Source of the DNA: Caldilineaceae bacterium
Lineage (GTDB): Bacteria; Chloroflexota; Anaerolineae; Caldilineales; Caldilineaceae
NCBI GenBank assembly: GCA_028819675.1
Contig: JAPPKT010000026.1
Span: 1 to 64,000 of the forward strand
Reading direction: 5' to 3'
DNA length: 64,000 nt
The notes under the pieces are model-generated. The model had not been told where the DNA came from. It did no database searches and was given only the letters and a program-made list of their open reading frames with translations. Shown in pieces: positions 35,034 through 44,081 of the stretch. Each line of letters begins with the position of its first letter. Within the stretch, counting starts at the first letter, position 1. The position numbers and the translations under genes are program-made.

Positions 35034-38000
35034 CTTCTTCAGCTCGGTTGCCCTCTACCTGGCGCTGGCGCTGGGCTTGATTCTCGTCGGTGTGGCGCTG
35101 TTGTCGTTGCGCAACCCGATCATCGGCAAACTGGGCGTGCGCAACATTCCCCGCCGCCCCACACAGTCGATACTGATCGTCTTCGGGCTAACGCTCAGCA
35201 CGATGATCATCGTGTCGGCCCTCAGCCTGGGCAACACGCTCGAAAATACGATTCGGCGTCAGACCATCGACGCCTACGGCCAGATCGATCAGGTGGTCTC
35301 ACCGCCTTTCCTGATGGACCTGATCAATCTGGCCGGCGGCGCGGGCATCGAACCGGAAAATGCCAGCAGTCCGCAGAGCGCCGCGCTTCTCAACGCCCTC
35401 TCATCCGGCGATGTGAACGCCCTGATCGCACTCTTCGAAGAGGGGCTGCCGGGAATCTCCGAACAACGCTATGAGCAGTTGCGGGAGGAGACCGCGTCGT
35501 ATCCCCTCATCGACGGTGTGGCCGGCTCGATCCTCTTCCCGACAATTGTACGCAATGTCAGTACGGGCCAGGGTGAGCCGTTGGGCTTCATCTTCGCGGT
35601 GGACGAGAACTATGACACCGGCTTCGGGCTGCACGACGTGGACGGCGCGCCTGTGAGCACGGCCGATCTGCGTCCGGGAATAGGCGATGTCTTCGCCGAA
35701 CTGGTCGGGCTGTGGCAGAGGACCGGCGCGGCGGCAAACGAGATCGGCGCGACCCTTGGCGTGGGGAATGTCGGCGTGGCCGAGGCCGCGTTGGCGGTTG
35801 GCGCGGCAGGCGCGGCGCTGCTGGCGGATGAGGGCCCTAGCTTTACGCTGCGGCAGTTGGCGATCCCGGTGGAGACCTTGCGCAGCTTTGGGTTCGACAC
35901 CTCCATATTCGATGAAAACGGCATTGAAACGATCAGTCTCGAGGGGTTGGGGATCAGCGACGCGGACCTGGCGCAGTTCAACCTGGACCCGGACGCGCCG
36001 ATCACGCTCCCAACGCTGCCCATGCTGGGGGTCAACGTGCCGAACCAGCAGGAACTGCTCGGCGCGGCGACGGAGACGCTAAGCGCCATAAACCTGAACA
36101 CGTTGGGCCGGGATGTGGATGCGAGGCTCGGGCAGTTCGGACTTCAACTTCGCCAGGGGGAGGTGTATCTGAACAAGCTGGGCGCGCAGCAGCTTGACGC
36201 TCGCCCGGGCGACCTGCTGGAGATATTCATCGGGCCGGTCCCTGTACCCTATCGTGTGCGGGCGGTCGTCGAAGAGTCCGGCCCGCCGGGCACGCTCGTG
36301 CCGGTGGTGATGATGCACACGGACGAGGCGCAGAAGCTGCTCTTCATGCCGGACAGGGTCAACAACATACTCATCTCCAACGAAGGTGATGAAGTCAGCG
36401 GGATGGTCCACACGCCGGCGGTGAGCGACCAGTTGCGAATGTTGTCTCTCAACGAAACGCGGCTGGCCGCGCTGATGGAGCTCCTGCGCAAGCCGGAGGT
36501 GGCTGAAGTCATCCGCAAGGAGAGCCTTGCCCCGGTCAATCCTCTATTCAACGACACCGATGATACACCACAGTTTCTGATTGAACTCGTCGGCATGTGG
36601 TCGCAGGTCACGAGCTTCGATACGGACATAGATGTGCTGGCAGCCGCTGTCTCCGAGTCAAAGAAGGCTGAAGCAAGTGCGGAAGTTCGATCTGCGCTCA
36701 ACAACGAGTCGGTCCGGGCGTGGCTGACATCGTTGCCTTTGGAGAACGAGGACCGTTCGGCGGTTCAAGCAGGCTTGGCGGATATTCGCGATTTCGATGT
36801 GCTTGCGCCGTTGAGTAAACAGTTCGTCACGAATGTGGCCGAGGTGGGCGGCATTGCCTTTGGCTCCCTCTTTTCCAGCTTCGGCATCCTCTCGATTTTC
36901 GCCGGCGTGCTTCTGATCTTTCTGATCTTCGTGATGCTGGCCGCGGAACGCCGCAGTGAATTGGGCATAGCCCGCGCGGTCGGAATGAGACGCATCCACT
37001 TGATACAGATGTTTGTCACCGAAGGGCTGGTCTACGATCTGGCTGCCGCGCTGATAGGTCTTGGCCTTGGGCTACTGGTCTCGTATGGCATGATTGGGTT
37101 TTTGAGCGGCCTTCTGTCCAATATTGGCCAGCGCGTAGCCAGTTCATCCCTGCCATTCACCTTCCACTGGCATGCGGCGCCAACGTCCCTGGTCATCGCC
37201 TACTGCCTCGGCGTGATTCTCACCTTCGTCGTGGTGACGATCGCTTCGTGGAACGTGAGCCGCCTCAACATCATCGCCGCCATTCGCAACTTGCCCGACA
37301 CATCGCACGGAAGAAGGCAGGGATATTTGGGGCGCGCGCTGCGCTCGCTGGCGCTGCTGCTGTTGCTCGGAGGTGGAGGATATCTGATCTGGCTGGGCCG
37401 CGAGTACGGGCAGACGGTCGCCTTCATGGGTGGAACGCTGCTGCTGGTCGGCATCGGTTGGGGTGGAGGGTGGTTGAGCCGCGGCTGGACGCCGGGCCAG
37501 GCTGTGCTGCGCCGGCGCTTGGTGAATACGGTCATCGGCGTGGGGCTGCTGGCCTTGTGGGCCGTGCCCTGGAGCGCGGTATTGGACACAGATCTGCCCT
37601 GGTTCAACGAAAACCCGGGCCTTACGCTCCTCTCCTTCGCTCTGAGCGGACCATTTATCATCACTGGCGCGATCATGGTGGTGATGTTCAACGCCGACAG
37701 GTTCGCGGGACTGTTCGTGCGGCTGGTCGGCGGAATCGGGCCGCTCACGCCTGTGCTGAAAACGGCGGTGGCCTACCCGCTGAGCAATCGCTTCCGCACC
37801 GGAACGGCGATGCTGTTGTTCGCGATGGTGATTACGACGGTGACGGTAATGAGTGTGGTTATCCGGGCGACGGAGGTGGCGACGGAGCCGAGCGAGGAAG
37901 AGACGGCCGGCTTCGACATTGTACTGTCGCCGGGTCTGCTCAGTTTCTTTGATCCGGTTACCGATATCAACGAGGAGGCGGCGAAGCGAGCGGACTTTCC

Positions 38001-39159
38001 CAATGAACAGGTGGCGGTGCTTGGCAGCGTCTCGCGTATGTGGTTAACGGCGCGCCAACTGGAACCCTCTGCTGAAGAGATGGACAGCACAATACGGACC
38101 GACATGACCGGCATCGATGAAGGCTATACCAGGCAGGCCGCGCAGCATTACGGTTTTCAAATGCGGGCTGCGGGCTATGAGAGCGACGAGGAGATCTGGC
38201 AGGCGCTGGCCGAGCGGGATGACGTGGCGGTGGTCACGTCATGGTGGGTGGAGAGACCGCCGCAGGAGCCGTCCGGCGGATCTGCTGACAGTCCTGCAGT
38301 CTTCGATGACGAAGAACCCTGGCCCTGGGGTCCCAGGCGGTTACAGGGATTCTTCCTGGAAAAGGGCGGTACGCTGCCGCACCTGCTGGTTGAACTAAGC
38401 TCCCGTCCCGACGTATCCACGTCAGGCATGAGTGTGACCTCGTCCGATCTGCAGGCCGAAATATCAGTTAGCCGGCCGGCCGGCCCGGCCAGCGGCGAGG
38501 GAACCACGCACACAGTGCAGATCATCGGTGTGCTCGAAGACGACGAAACGCTGGCCGAGGGCAGCCTGCAGATGAACCGCCGCGCGCTGGACATTCTCAA
38601 CGGCGAACCGGTGCATCCCGCTCACTTTTACGTCAAGGTGGCGCCGGACGCCGGCGTGGGCGAGACTGCCCTGGCGCTGGAGCGGGCGATGTTGAACAGC
38701 GGCCTGAACGCGACCCCTCTCTCCGAACGATTCGCAGCCGGGCAAGCTATACTGCGTGGGATATTGGGGCTGTTCCAGGGCTTTCTGGCGTTGGGTCTGG
38801 TCGTCGGTATCGCCGGTTTGGGGGTGATCAGCAGCCGCACGGTCGTAGAGCGCCGGCAGCAGATCGGCGTATTGCGGGCCATCGGCTACCCGTCGGGCAC
38901 GGTGGCGCTTCTCTTTGTGCTGGAGGCCAACTTTATCGCCCTTACCGGTATACTGATTGGGGGCATAACGGGCTTGATACTGGGCGACAAGACGATTGGC
39001 CAGGCGTATGATCTGGCGATGCAACAGAGCTTTCCAACGCCTTGGCTGACCATTGCCGGCATGTTGGTTGCGGCCTGGCTGTTCTCGCTGCTGACGACCA
39101 TTCTGCCGGCGTGGCAGGCGTCGCGCATCTATCCGGCAGAAGCATTGCGCTATGAGTAG
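35026..39159 (+). CDS. Giant FtsX-type ABC permease (1377 aa)
   Basis: A very long two-unit permease. Helix 1 is followed by [22 protein letters not shown] and an extracytoplasmic domain of ~550 residues. FtsX domain 1 lies at ~615-760 ([16 protein letters not shown], three helices). Further helices near 760-900 precede a second extracytoplasmic domain of ~300 residues, and FtsX domain 2 is at the end ([17 protein letters not shown] ... [22 protein letters not shown]). Typical MacB permeases have ~400 residues, so this is a tandem fusion, as in other Chloroflexota and Gram-positive homologues. It overlaps the ATPase gene by eight bases. The substrate or effector is unknown. Confidence 0.9.
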   Translation: MSSFFSSVALYLALALGLILVGVALLSLRNPIIGKLGVRNIPRRPTQSILIVFGLTLSTMIIVSALSLGNTLENTIRRQTIDAYGQIDQVVSPPFLMDLINLAGGAGIEPENASSPQSAALLNALSSGDVNALIALFEEGLPGISEQRYEQLREETASYPLIDGVAGSILFPTIVRNVSTGQGEPLGFIFAVDENYDTGFGLHDVDGAPVSTADLRPGIGDVFAELVGLWQRTGAAANEIGATLGVGNVGVAEAALAVGAAGAALLADEGPSFTLRQLAIPVETLRSFGFDTSIFDENGIETISLEGLGISDADLAQFNLDPDAPITLPTLPMLGVNVPNQQELLGAATETLSAINLNTLGRDVDARLGQFGLQLRQGEVYLNKLGAQQLDARPGDLLEIFIGPVPVPYRVRAVVEESGPPGTLVPVVMMHTDEAQKLLFMPDRVNNILISNEGDEVSGMVHTPAVSDQLRMLSLNETRLAALMELLRKPEVAEVIRKESLAPVNPLFNDTDDTPQFLIELVGMWSQVTSFDTDIDVLAAAVSESKKAEASAEVRSALNNESVRAWLTSLPLENEDRSAVQAGLADIRDFDVLAPLSKQFVTNVAEVGGIAFGSLFSSFGILSIFAGVLLIFLIFVMLAAERRSELGIARAVGMRRIHLIQMFVTEGLVYDLAAALIGLGLGLLVSYGMIGFLSGLLSNIGQRVASSSLPFTFHWHAAPTSLVIAYCLGVILTFVVVTIASWNVSRLNIIAAIRNLPDTSHGRRQGYLGRALRSLALLLLLGGGGYLIWLGREYGQTVAFMGGTLLLVGIGWGGGWLSRGWTPGQAVLRRRLVNTVIGVGLLALWAVPWSAVLDTDLPWFNENPGLTLLSFALSGPFIITGAIMVVMFNADRFAGLFVRLVGGIGPLTPVLKTAVAYPLSNRFRTGTAMLLFAMVITTVTVMSVVIRATEVATEPSEEETAGFDIVLSPGLLSFFDPVTDINEEAAKRADFPNEQVAVLGSVSRMWLTARQLEPSAEEMDSTIRTDMTGIDEGYTRQAAQHYGFQMRAAGYESDEEIWQALAERDDVAVVTSWWVERPPQEPSGGSADSPAVFDDEEPWPWGPRRLQGFFLEKGGTLPHLLVELSSRPDVSTSGMSVTSSDLQAEISVSRPAGPASGEGTTHTVQIIGVLEDDETLAEGSLQMNRRALDILNGEPVHPAHFYVKVAPDAGVGETALALERAMLNSGLNATPLSERFAAGQAILRGILGLFQGFLALGLVVGIAGLGVISSRTVVERRQQIGVLRAIGYPSGTVALLFVLEANFIALTGILIGGITGLILGDKTIGQAYDLAMQQSFPTPWLTIAGMLVAAWLFSLLTTILPAWQASRIYPAEALRYE

Positions 39160-39204
39160 CGACAGAGCCAGTTTCACCGTTCACGCACACATGAACGTCA
39201 ACGG

Positions 39205-39396
39205 CATTGCCGGCCCGGGCGCTTTTTATTTCCCCAGGGCGCATTCCGTCGCCTGCGGCGCCGGCGCCCTGGCCGTATAACAGTCGTTATAGGGAATGCC
39301 CCGCCCTCGTTCCTCGGGCGGTTGCACCGGCGCGAGCGCCTTTCCCTATAACTCGCTATTATACGGAATAAAAAGCGCTCTTCCGGGCCGGCAACA
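39205..39396. repeat. Nested inverted-repeat element (about 190 bp), MITE-like
   Basis: Outer arms are CAT-TGCCGGCCCGGGCGC then TTTTTATTTCC at 39205-39233, and its complement GGAATAAAAAGCGCTC, TTCCGGGCCGGCAACATG at 39365-39396. Inside lie a second pair (CCGTATAACAGTCGTTATAG near 39273 with CTATAACTCGCTATTATACGG ending at 39365) and two local hairpins (CCAGGGCGC/GCGCCCTGG; CCGCCCTCG/CGGGCGG). It could fold as one long branched cruciform, with no coding content. Confidence 0.75.
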
Positions 39397-39472
39397 TGAG
39401 AGGGGTATCCCCCTCTCAAACTCTCCCCTTCGCAGGGGGCAAGCCCCCCGCACCCCCCCACCTCAACCTCCA

Positions 39473-39690
39473 TGACGCTGCAGGACCAGAAAGACGCCGG
39501 GACGACCATGACAAAACCACCTCACGCCGTACCGCCATCCAGCTTCCGCGCTACCCCTGCGGCGCCTCCACGGCTCGTTCCTCCCACGCTCCGGCGCCGC
39601 CATACCATCCAACAGCAAGAACGCGACACCGTGTTACCCCCAGGATCCAAGGAAGACCAACTGCAGGCACACCAAGACGCTGAACAAGCC
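39473..39690. repeat. Imperfect direct repeat, unit 1
   Basis: Begins TGACGCTGCAGGACCAGAAA and matches 39930-40125 (TGACGCTGCAAGACCAGCAA) over about 200 bp, with a ~60-bp deletion in unit 2. Codon-like substitutions are not evident on either strand. Confidence 0.7.
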
Positions 39691-39754
39691 GACATCGGCG
39701 CAGGGCACGCCAGCCCGTCAAGCCCCGACGGAAGACGCCGAGGCCGGCATCATT

Positions 39755-39967
39755 CTAATAAAAGCCGGCGCCCAGACCCACGATCGACGCCGACCAGGGA
39801 CCGGCGGACAGACTAGCCGTCTCAACCTCCATTTTCGCCTTCTTGCTGTCTGTCAGAGCAGCCGACATGCTATCAAAACGTGCAATTTGCACGTTTTCGG
39901 TGTATTCCCGACGCAGCCGGATCAGACGTTGACGCTGCAAGACCAGCAAGACGCCTGGGACGACCAT
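39755..39967 (-). pseudogene. Degenerate DUF3102-like gene fragment, copy 2 (minus strand)
   Basis: The readable part RLIRLRREYTENVQIARFDS then MSAALTDSKKAK matches the intact gene at 42239 (RFIQLRQKYPQIGQIVRFDS, VSAALTDSKKPK). Nothing resembling the preceding WKEAEGHLRAFEQLARR helix remains; instead the frame runs into direct-repeat unit 2, and the C-terminal DDLWDW block is missing. It keeps a perfect intragenic palindrome at 39875-39897, with arm sequence different from every other copy. Confidence 0.7.
39875..39897. repeat. Intragenic palindrome of DUF3102-like copy 2
   Basis: Perfect 11-bp arms AAAACGTGCAA/TTGCACGTTTT around one central T. It occupies the same codons (E-N-V-Q-I-A-R-F) as the palindromes in the other copies, but the four variable bases of the half-site are CGTG. 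Confidence 0.9.
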
Positions 39968-40125
39968 GTCAGAGCCACCTCACGCCATACCGCCAGCCAG
40001 CCTCCGCCTTACCCCTGCCGGTGCCTCCATACCAGCCAGCAGTACAAACGCGACACTGAGTTGCCGGCATGACTCCCGGACAGCCAGCTGCAGTCACGCC
40101 AAGACGCCGGCAGATCGACCAGCCC
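39930..40125. repeat. Imperfect direct repeat, unit 2
   Basis: Counterpart of 39473-39690, offset 457 bp at the left edge. Its left edge abuts the DUF3102-like fragment copy 2. Confidence 0.7.
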
Positions 40126-40199
40126 AACACCGGGCGGCCCTGCGCTTCACCCTCGCCCTCGCTTCACTCGACCTCGGCCTCTGCTTGGGCCGCCCAAGC

Positions 40200-40229
40200 G
40201 CGCAGACTGCCGATTGCGGCAGTCTGCGC
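40200..40229. repeat. Perfect 13-bp hairpin
   Basis: Arms GCGCAGACTGCCG/CGGCAGTCTGCGC with loop ATTG. No T tract follows on either strand, so it is not a standard terminator. Confidence 0.85.
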
Positions 40230-41178
40230 CAACGCCAACACCTACTGCCGCCGCAGAGCGTCCAGGTATTCCGCACACCGGCGGCGGAACTGGCGGGAGA
40301 CGACAACACGCCGCCATATGCCACCAGATTGCCGCTGCCTCTAGAGGCGCTTATGGGCTTTCCCAAATGCCGCAATTTGGGCCCGCGCCACCAGAGTAAA
40401 TTCACGCCCAAAAAAATTTCTCGGGCCGCACACACACCGCCCCTTGTTGACGACCACGCCGCAATATTTCGAAATACTGCGCTAGATTGCCATTGCATGC
40501 CGCAAAATCGCCGCCATTTGTCGCAATGTTGAGGTGCCGGGATAAGGTATTAAGACGCCTGGTCATGGGCGCGGCGCGTCTCGTTCCGGCGCGCGTCAGA
40601 CTCCAAATAGATCGTTCTCATGGCCTTTTTTTCTGAAAATCGCGCCTCCTAAACCGGTAAAATTTCCAATTTTGCGCCTAGATTCCCACCCCGATCGCAT
40701 CATCGGCCCCAATCCGCGCTCTTGCCCGGGCGCGCAGAAAACTGACCGCACAGGACGCCAGTAGAGCGCTTTAGACACCCCTTCTAGGTCTACAAGCCCT
40801 TACATTATGACCCCCCTGAGGTGCCCTTGCGGGCGCGGCGAGCCGCGCCTTCGGCGCTGAGAGGGCCGTGCAATAGGGCCCGTTTTGGCCCTTCATAGTG
40901 ATGTAGTACAGTGAAATAAAGAAGCGGCCGAGCGGCGCGCTCACGCCCCCGGCCCGGCCCACGAGATGAGGACTCATGGACACCCCACAGACTATCACGA
41001 CCCTCAACGTCTACAAATTCAGACTCTCCCACGTCGCCGGCCCCGCACACGCGAAGATAGGATCGAACCCAGGGACGGCGGTGTCGATATTGATGCGGTG
41101 ACAGCATCCATCTGTTTAGTGAACGTTGCACAACGTGAAGGGGTTCGGGAATAGCCCAAACCGGTTGGGGAGCGCAGG
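40230..41178. other. Intergenic remainder of the repeat-rich region
   Basis: No convincing gene was found. Features are a 7-bp dyad (CCCAAAT/ATTTGGG, 40362-40381), a possible 41-codon reading frame at 40976-41101, and a dyad ACGTTG CA CAACGT at about 41123-41136 upstream of the intact DUF3102-like gene, which may be its operator. Confidence 0.4.
40976..41101 (+). CDS. Very small open frame, possibly a truncated gene start
   Basis: ATG at 40976 is preceded by GATGAGGACTC and encodes MDTPQTITTLNVYKFRLSHV plus 21 more residues before a TGA. The first half looks like an ordinary protein N-terminus while the rest does not, suggesting a gene start cut off by rearrangement. It could also be spurious. 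Confidence 0.25.
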   Translation: MDTPQTITTLNVYKFRLSHVAGPAHAKIGSNPGTAVSILMR

Positions 41179-41934
41179 ATGGCGGAAGAAATCACCGTAC
41201 TATGGCAGGAAGCAGAGCAGCATTTGAGGGCCTTCGAGCAGTTGGCCCGGCGGACGGTCGAGGAAGCATGGCTGGCGGGTGATGCGCTGATGCGTATCAA
41301 AGAGCAGGTCCCGCATGGCGGCTGGCGTGCAGGCCTGGAAGAGCGGGGGATATCCAAGAGCACGGCCCATCGCTTTATCACTTTGCGGAAGCGATACCCT
41401 GAAATGTCCCAAGTTGGGACATTTCGAAGTGTGCAGGCCGCCCTGACAGACAGTAAGAAGTCGAGTAAAGTCGAGAACTCAACACCGGCCAAACGTCAGC
41501 CTATCCCGGCCCACCCGGTGTCGGCAGCCCTGAACGGAGGGCGGACCGTCCGATCCCGGAGGGTAGTCAGTCCCTATTTGGTGACCCTCGATGACCTTTG
41601 GGACTGGGAGCGGTGGGGGCCGTCGGCCATAGCCCGGCGTTTCATGGAAGCGGACGAAATCGATGCGTTCGGTGCGGCCATCGAGGGCGCGGTCAGGCAG
41701 TACATCGAAGAAAGCGAAACCCGCGAGGACCTGTTCCAGGCCTTGACCTGGTTCCGGCTGGCCCTGTCGTGCCAGGTCGATTTCGGCCCCTACGAGAACG
41801 ACCCCGGCGCTAGAGCCGAAACGGACAGGCGGGATGGGGCATACCGGGACGGGGACTTCTATTGGGTCGGGGATTTCGACGACTTTTTGCGCCTGACCAA
41901 CACCCATATGGCCAGACTCCCCCAAAACCCGTAG
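41179..41934 (+). CDS. DUF3102-like protein, intact copy
   Basis: In this 251-residue soluble protein residues ~8-50 form the DUF3102-like helical core (LWQEAEQHLRAFEQLARRTV, EEAWLAGDALMRIKEQVPHG). Next comes the helix-turn-helix-like ERGISKSTAHRFITLRKRYP, the variable MSQVGTF stretch, then SVQAALTDSKK. After a basic linker a second conserved block reads YLVTLDDLWDWERWGPSAIA and RRFMEADEIDAFGAAIE, followed by an acidic C-terminus. DUF3102 proteins occur on plasmids, phages and islands, and a DNA-binding role is commonly suspected; that is inference. Codons 75-82 contain a perfect 12-bp-arm palindrome. The RBS is weak (GGGAG). Broken relatives lie at 8278, 39755, 43781 and 47431, and an intact one at 42239. 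Confidence 0.7.
   Translation: MAEEITVLWQEAEQHLRAFEQLARRTVEEAWLAGDALMRIKEQVPHGGWRAGLEERGISKSTAHRFITLRKRYPEMSQVGTFRSVQAALTDSKKSSKVENSTPAKRQPIPAHPVSAALNGGRTVRSRRVVSPYLVTLDDLWDWERWGPSAIARRFMEADEIDAFGAAIEGAVRQYIEESETREDLFQALTWFRLALSCQVDFGPYENDPGARAETDRRDGAYRDGDFYWVGDFDDFLRLTNTHMARLPQNP
41401..41425. repeat. Intragenic palindrome of the intact DUF3102-like gene
   Basis: Perfect 12-bp arms GAAATGTCCCAA/TTGGGACATTTC around one central G, entirely within coding sequence (E-M-S-Q-V-G-T-F). Variable half-site core GTCC. Confidence 0.95.
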
Positions 41935-42238
41935 GGAGACAGCACCCCCCACAAGAAACTTGCCTTTCTTGAACATTCAGTTCCGCACGCCATCCTTGAG
42001 AAAATCCGAATTGGCGCTGACATATAATCTGGCTCCACCCGATCCCAAACCGCAGTCCAAGACGGCAGGCGCCCAGAAAATCCTGGAGAAGTGCCGCCAG
42101 ACACAGCGCACACAGCAACAGCGTTGCTGTGTGCGCTGTTGCACCTGGGGGCATAGTGTTGCAACATGAAAGGTCCCAGTGTCTTCCAGGATGCGGGGCG
42201 CGCACGAGGGACGCATAGTGGTATAAAGAGGAGTGGGC
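41935..42238 (+). promoter_or_regulatory. Upstream region of the second DUF3102-like gene with strong dyads
   Basis: It contains a perfect 15-bp-arm hairpin AGCGCACACAGCAAC AGC GTTGCTGTGTGCGCT (42105-42137; arms given separately) and a perfect 10-bp palindrome TGTTGCAACA at 42157-42166. GAGGAG precedes the start at 42239. The hairpin lacks a T tract, so an operator or regulatory RNA structure is more likely than a terminator for the upstream gene. Confidence 0.55.
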
Positions 42239-43189
42239 ATGACCCAGCAGATAACGGAGCTGCCGACGCTCTGGAAGGAAGCCGAGGGGCATCTGCGTGC
42301 ATTTGAGCAATTGGCGCGGCGCACGGTCGAGGAAGCCTGGCTGGCCGGCGATTCGCTGCTCAGGATTAAGCAGCAACTGCCGCACGGCGCTTGGACGCCG
42401 GCCTTGGAAGAGCGGGGCATACATCCACGCCAGGCACGCCGGTTCATCCAGCTTCGGCAAAAATACCCGCAAATCGGACAAATTGTCCGTTTTGACAGCG
42501 TATCCGCTGCTCTGACGGACAGTAAAAAGCCGAAACCTGCACCAACAGAGCAGCCAAGACTCATAACGACCCCTGAACCCGCGGAGCACACGGGCCCGGC
42601 TGATTCCGTCGAGCCGGCGGAGCAGGAGAAGCCCGCCAAGTCTGCAGATTCTATCGTTTTTGCAAAATCACTTGAGGAGCCGAGGCCCGCCGAGAATACG
42701 GAGACAGTCGATCCTGTCGAGCCGGCGGAGGTATCGACTACGACTGAGGGGACAGGGCTAGCCGATTCCGAAGAGCCGGTTGAGGAACCGTACCCGAACG
42801 CGGGCACGGGGTGGCTGCGGCGAATTGAGCAGATTTCGTCGGGACCTAGAGGTATTCCGAAAAAGCGCCCACCGATGCGGCGACGCCAGCTCCGGAGGCC
42901 AGGCCGTCACCAGGGAGAAACCCGAGCGCCGGCCCGCCCGTTTCTTGGGGTCTGGTTGGGCCCTGCAAAAGCGCCGGGTGATCCTCAGCGCGTGGTGTGG
43001 TCGATTCCCCTTCCGAGTATTAGCTGGAAAGGTTTCTTGAACCTGAGTTCACAAACAGGAGACGAACCCTCACCCCCGCCGGCAGACCGGCGGCCCCGGG
43101 CAGACACCGATCAGGAGCCAGACCCAGAATCATCCCGATTCAGCAGATCGGCAAGAAAAATGCCCCCAACCAGGAGTAGCGCGAAGTAA
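42239..43189 (+). CDS. DUF3102-like protein with diverged repetitive C-terminus
   Basis: ATG at 42239 has GAGGAG five bases upstream. The first ~105 residues match the 41179 protein (LWKEAEGHLRAFEQLARRTV, EEAWLAGDSLLRIKQQLPHG, then ARRFIQLRQKYP, GQIVRFDSVSAALTDSKK). After this the protein is a Pro/Glu/Ala-rich repeat region (PAEHTGPADSVEPAEQEKP and PAENTETVDPVEPAE are related units). It then becomes a basic, low-complexity tail with no DDLWDW block. The tail may reflect an old frameshift, since another frame nearby is also Pro-rich. Its last 79 bases overlap a convergent membrane-protein gene. The N-terminal part is credible and the true C-terminus uncertain. Confidence 0.55.
   Translation: MTQQITELPTLWKEAEGHLRAFEQLARRTVEEAWLAGDSLLRIKQQLPHGAWTPALEERGIHPRQARRFIQLRQKYPQIGQIVRFDSVSAALTDSKKPKPAPTEQPRLITTPEPAEHTGPADSVEPAEQEKPAKSADSIVFAKSLEEPRPAENTETVDPVEPAEVSTTTEGTGLADSEEPVEEPYPNAGTGWLRRIEQISSGPRGIPKKRPPMRRRQLRRPGRHQGETRAPARPFLGVWLGPAKAPGDPQRVVWSIPLPSISWKGFLNLSSQTGDEPSPPPADRRPRADTDQEPDPESSRFSRSARKMPPTRSSAK
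42470..42494. repeat. Intragenic palindrome of the second DUF3102-like gene
   Basis: Arms CAAATCGGACAA/TTGTCCGTTTTG around one central A; 11 of 12 positions pair. Same codon position as in the other copies (Q-I-G-Q-I-V-R-F), half-site core CGGA. Confidence 0.9.
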
Positions 43190-43341
43190 GACGTCTCTAA
43201 CCAATCCTTCATAGACCCTTCGGGCAGGCCTAGCAGTGAAATGACCCAATCTGCCGTGAAATGATTGATGCCGGTCGCTACTACCAAAAGTGTGATGAGA
43301 CTTATGCTATGTCTCCATCCACGCTTCACTCGACCCATCAT
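43111..43341 (-). CDS. Small two-helix membrane protein
   Basis: Start at 43341 (AAGGGG nearby) gives 76 residues: a basic N-terminus (MMGRVKRGWRH), a helix SISLITLLVVATGINHF, a loop, and a second helix (TSYFALLLVGGIFLADLLN). The upstream extension of the frame has no RBS. I recognise no family. It converges on, and overlaps by 79 bases, the doubtful 3' end of the DUF3102-like gene at 42239; the membrane helices make this frame the more believable of the two there. Confidence 0.5.
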   Translation of the reverse strand: MMGRVKRGWRHSISLITLLVVATGINHFTADWVISLLGLPEGSMKDWLETSYFALLLVGGIFLADLLNRDDSGSGS

Positions 43342-43596
43342 CTTTTCCCCTTGATAAATTCTCACTATCTGCCAGGCCGCGGAGCTACCTGAGGGAAACG
43401 CCAGGCGGAGACCGTTTCCGCCGGATACACACCCCAATCTTAGTACAAGCTCAAGCCGACGCAGACGCCGGCCCAGCATAGGCACTGGAGCCAGACCATC
43501 GCGCCGACGCGATGCCGGCACGTCCTCGAAGACACCGCAAGTCGTCGCTGGCCCCTTAAAGGAGATGTGTCCATCTTTGCCTCAGTCTGCACTTCT

Positions 43597-43728
43597 TTAT
43601 CCCGGATCTAACCAGGCCAACGCCATCAGCTTGGCCCTGGCCGCGCTTTCCAGCGTCGCTGCCAAGTTCGCAAGGTTGGCTGGCTTGTCTACAGGGTCGC
43701 CCCTGGATTCCCACTTGCGACCCTTCAT
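43597..43728 (-). CDS. Possible small gene or gene fragment (43 aa)
   Basis: The frame MKGRKWESRGDPVDKPANLA then NLAATLESAARAKLMALAWL and DPG reads like genuine protein, with balanced composition and amphipathic helix pattern. GGGAAG sits just before the ATG, a weak site. It lies directly upstream of DUF3102-like fragment copy 3 on the opposite strand. No family recognised; it could be a remnant. Confidence 0.3.
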   Translation of the reverse strand: MKGRKWESRGDPVDKPANLANLAATLESAARAKLMALAWLDPG

Positions 43729-43780
43729 ACTTCCCAGAGCTTCCAGTACACGGCCGCAATCTGGTTTATCCGGCTACGCT

Positions 43781-43976
43781 AGCAGTACCCGCAAATTAAC
43801 CAACTTGGTGAATTTGGCAGTGTATCGGCGGCCCTGACCGGAGGGCGGTCAGCCCCTATCTGGTGACCCTCGATGACCTTTGGGATTGGGAGCGGTGGGG
43901 GCCTTCGTCCACAGATCGACGGATCATGGAGGCGGACGAAATCAACGCGTTCGGATCTGCCATTTCCAATGTTACA
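43781..43976 (+). pseudogene. Degenerate DUF3102-like gene fragment, copy 3
   Basis: QYPQINQLGEFGSVSAALT matches the middle of the intact protein. A deletion then joins it to the second block, which reads one frame over as SPYLVTLDDLWDWERWGP then RRIMEADEINAFGSAIS. The N-terminal helical region and the C-terminus are absent. The palindrome at 43792-43816 is preserved. No start codon or RBS, so it is a dead copy. Confidence 0.75.
43792..43816. repeat. Intragenic palindrome of DUF3102-like copy 3
   Basis: Arms CAAATTAACCAA/TTGGTGAATTTG around one central C; 11 of 12 positions pair. Half-site core TAAC. Confidence 0.85.
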
Positions 43977-44081
43977 ACCGCGTCTCGTGTCAGGACCTGT
44001 GTGAACCACACAAGCCTTGGGTTTTTGCCAGCTGTTGATACAGTATCACCGTCTCGATGCTTCCTCAGCGCTCACCCGGTG

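Noticed and set aside
40200..40229. Hairpin considered as a terminator or integron attC site
   Set aside because: No T tract, and no GTTRRRY/RYYYAAC boxes or integron integrase.
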